From Mycolicibacterium sp. P1-5 (GTDB lineage: Bacteria > Actinomycetota > Actinomycetes > Mycobacteriales > Mycobacteriaceae), in NCBI RefSeq assembly GCF_008329565.1, contig NZ_NPKT01000016.1:78889-142888 (forward strand): a stretch of DNA of 64,000 nt. The letters run 5' to 3'. The translations under genes were made by a program, and so were the position numbers. How positions within the stretch are numbered: the first letter of the stretch is position 1; each line of letters starts with the position of its first letter. Positions 63,855-64,000 of this stretch are shown here, in pieces. Under the pieces are notes generated by a model. It was not told the DNA's origin, made no database searches, and saw only the letters and a list, made by a program, of their open reading frames with translations.

Positions 63855-64000
63855 TTAGAGCTCTAGCCGCCCTCTTCGCTTTTGGGCAGGAAGCGTTCTC
63901 AGGTGGTGGTAGGTGTTGACGCCGCTGATGAGCAGCGGCAGGTGGGGTGGTGGTATCCACTCGGTGTCGCCGTTGGGGAGTTTTCGGGTGCTCCAGCCGC
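63855..64000 (-). CDS. 13E12-family DUF222/HNH endonuclease, C-terminal end (truncated by window)
   Basis: The minus-strand frame reads GWSTRKLPNGDTEWIPPPHLP, then LLISGVNTYHHLRT, and ends at TAA (63855-63857). The run LPNGDTEWIPPPHL followed by N.YHHL matches, from memory, the C-terminus of 13E12-repeat DUF222-HNH proteins, dispersed families in mycobacteria. The rest lies beyond the right edge. It may mark a repeat-mediated rearrangement point. Confidence 0.65.
   Translation of the reverse strand, partial: GWSTRKLPNGDTEWIPPPHLPLLISGVNTYHHLRTLPAQKRRGRLEL

Overview
The window is a high-GC actinobacterial chromosome segment, almost certainly from a fast-growing mycobacterium (Mycolicibacterium-like). 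The evidence is a complete ESX-2 type VII secretion locus with PE/PPE and WxG100-family genes, an antigen 85-type mycolyltransferase, a PonA2-type penicillin-binding protein, an F420-dependent LLM oxidoreductase, a WS/DGAT acyltransferase and a 13E12-family HNH remnant. An N-acetylglucosamine PTS argues against the M. tuberculosis complex, which has no PTS.

Layout. 1-7 kb: the 3' end of a PonA2-type PBP, a Y-family polymerase, a PHP hydrolase, an ArsR-SulP pair, a small membrane protein and an LLM oxidoreductase. 7-13.3 kb: gltB-gltD (glutamate synthase) on the minus strand, followed by a 46-codon ORF. 13.8-15.6 kb: an Rv3860-like MinD/ParA ATPase overlapping a reduced Ser/Thr kinase gene. 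15.6-17.9 kb: a TetR gene and an FAD monooxygenase gene with matching operator-like palindromes. 18-34.4 kb: ESX-2 on the minus strand, in transcription order eccB2, eccC2, PE36, PPE69, esxD, esxC, espG2, a MinD-like ATPase, eccD2, mycP2, eccE2, eccA2. Many of these genes abut or overlap by 1-4 bases. Two accessory genes (YbaB-like and a proline/glutamate-repeat protein) precede eccB2. No ESX-1 genes lie between the Rv3860-like gene and ESX-2, although ESX-1 sits there in M. tuberculosis.

36-40.5 kb: an FAD/NAD(P) reductase and a DUF1295 membrane enzyme diverge from a tandem acyl-CoA dehydrogenase pair, with a KstR-like box between them. 40.5-43.9 kb: two paralogous secreted His-rich peptides, a patatin and a WS/DGAT acyltransferase. 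Two copies of one promoter architecture (18-bp palindrome, 30 bp, a conserved decamer, 13 bp, a conserved heptamer) precede the two peptide genes. A 55-aa secreted peptide with a clear terminator follows. 43.9-49 kb: HrpA helicase, divergent from a 47-aa membrane peptide translationally coupled to an APH(6)-like kinase. 49-57.5 kb: envelope and secreted proteins (S53 peptidase with a membrane partner, SGNH hydrolase, acyltransferase-3, small exported proteins), an MFS transporter, and a divergent SDR/TetR pair with two operator-like palindromes over the start region. 57.6-61.7 kb: GlcNAc PTS EIICB, divergent from EIIA-nagB-nagA. 61.8-64 kb: a DUF4262 protein, an antigen 85-like mycolyltransferase, a glyoxalase-fold protein, and the C-terminus of a 13E12 HNH protein cut by the window edge.

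Starts were chosen by reading codons, ribosome-binding sites and family alignment from memory. No searches were run. The most unusual signals are the duplicated promoter architecture with the His-rich peptides, the kinase lacking an alphaC segment, the absence of ESX-1 between the Rv3860-like gene and ESX-2, and several small genes shorter than usual annotation cut-offs.
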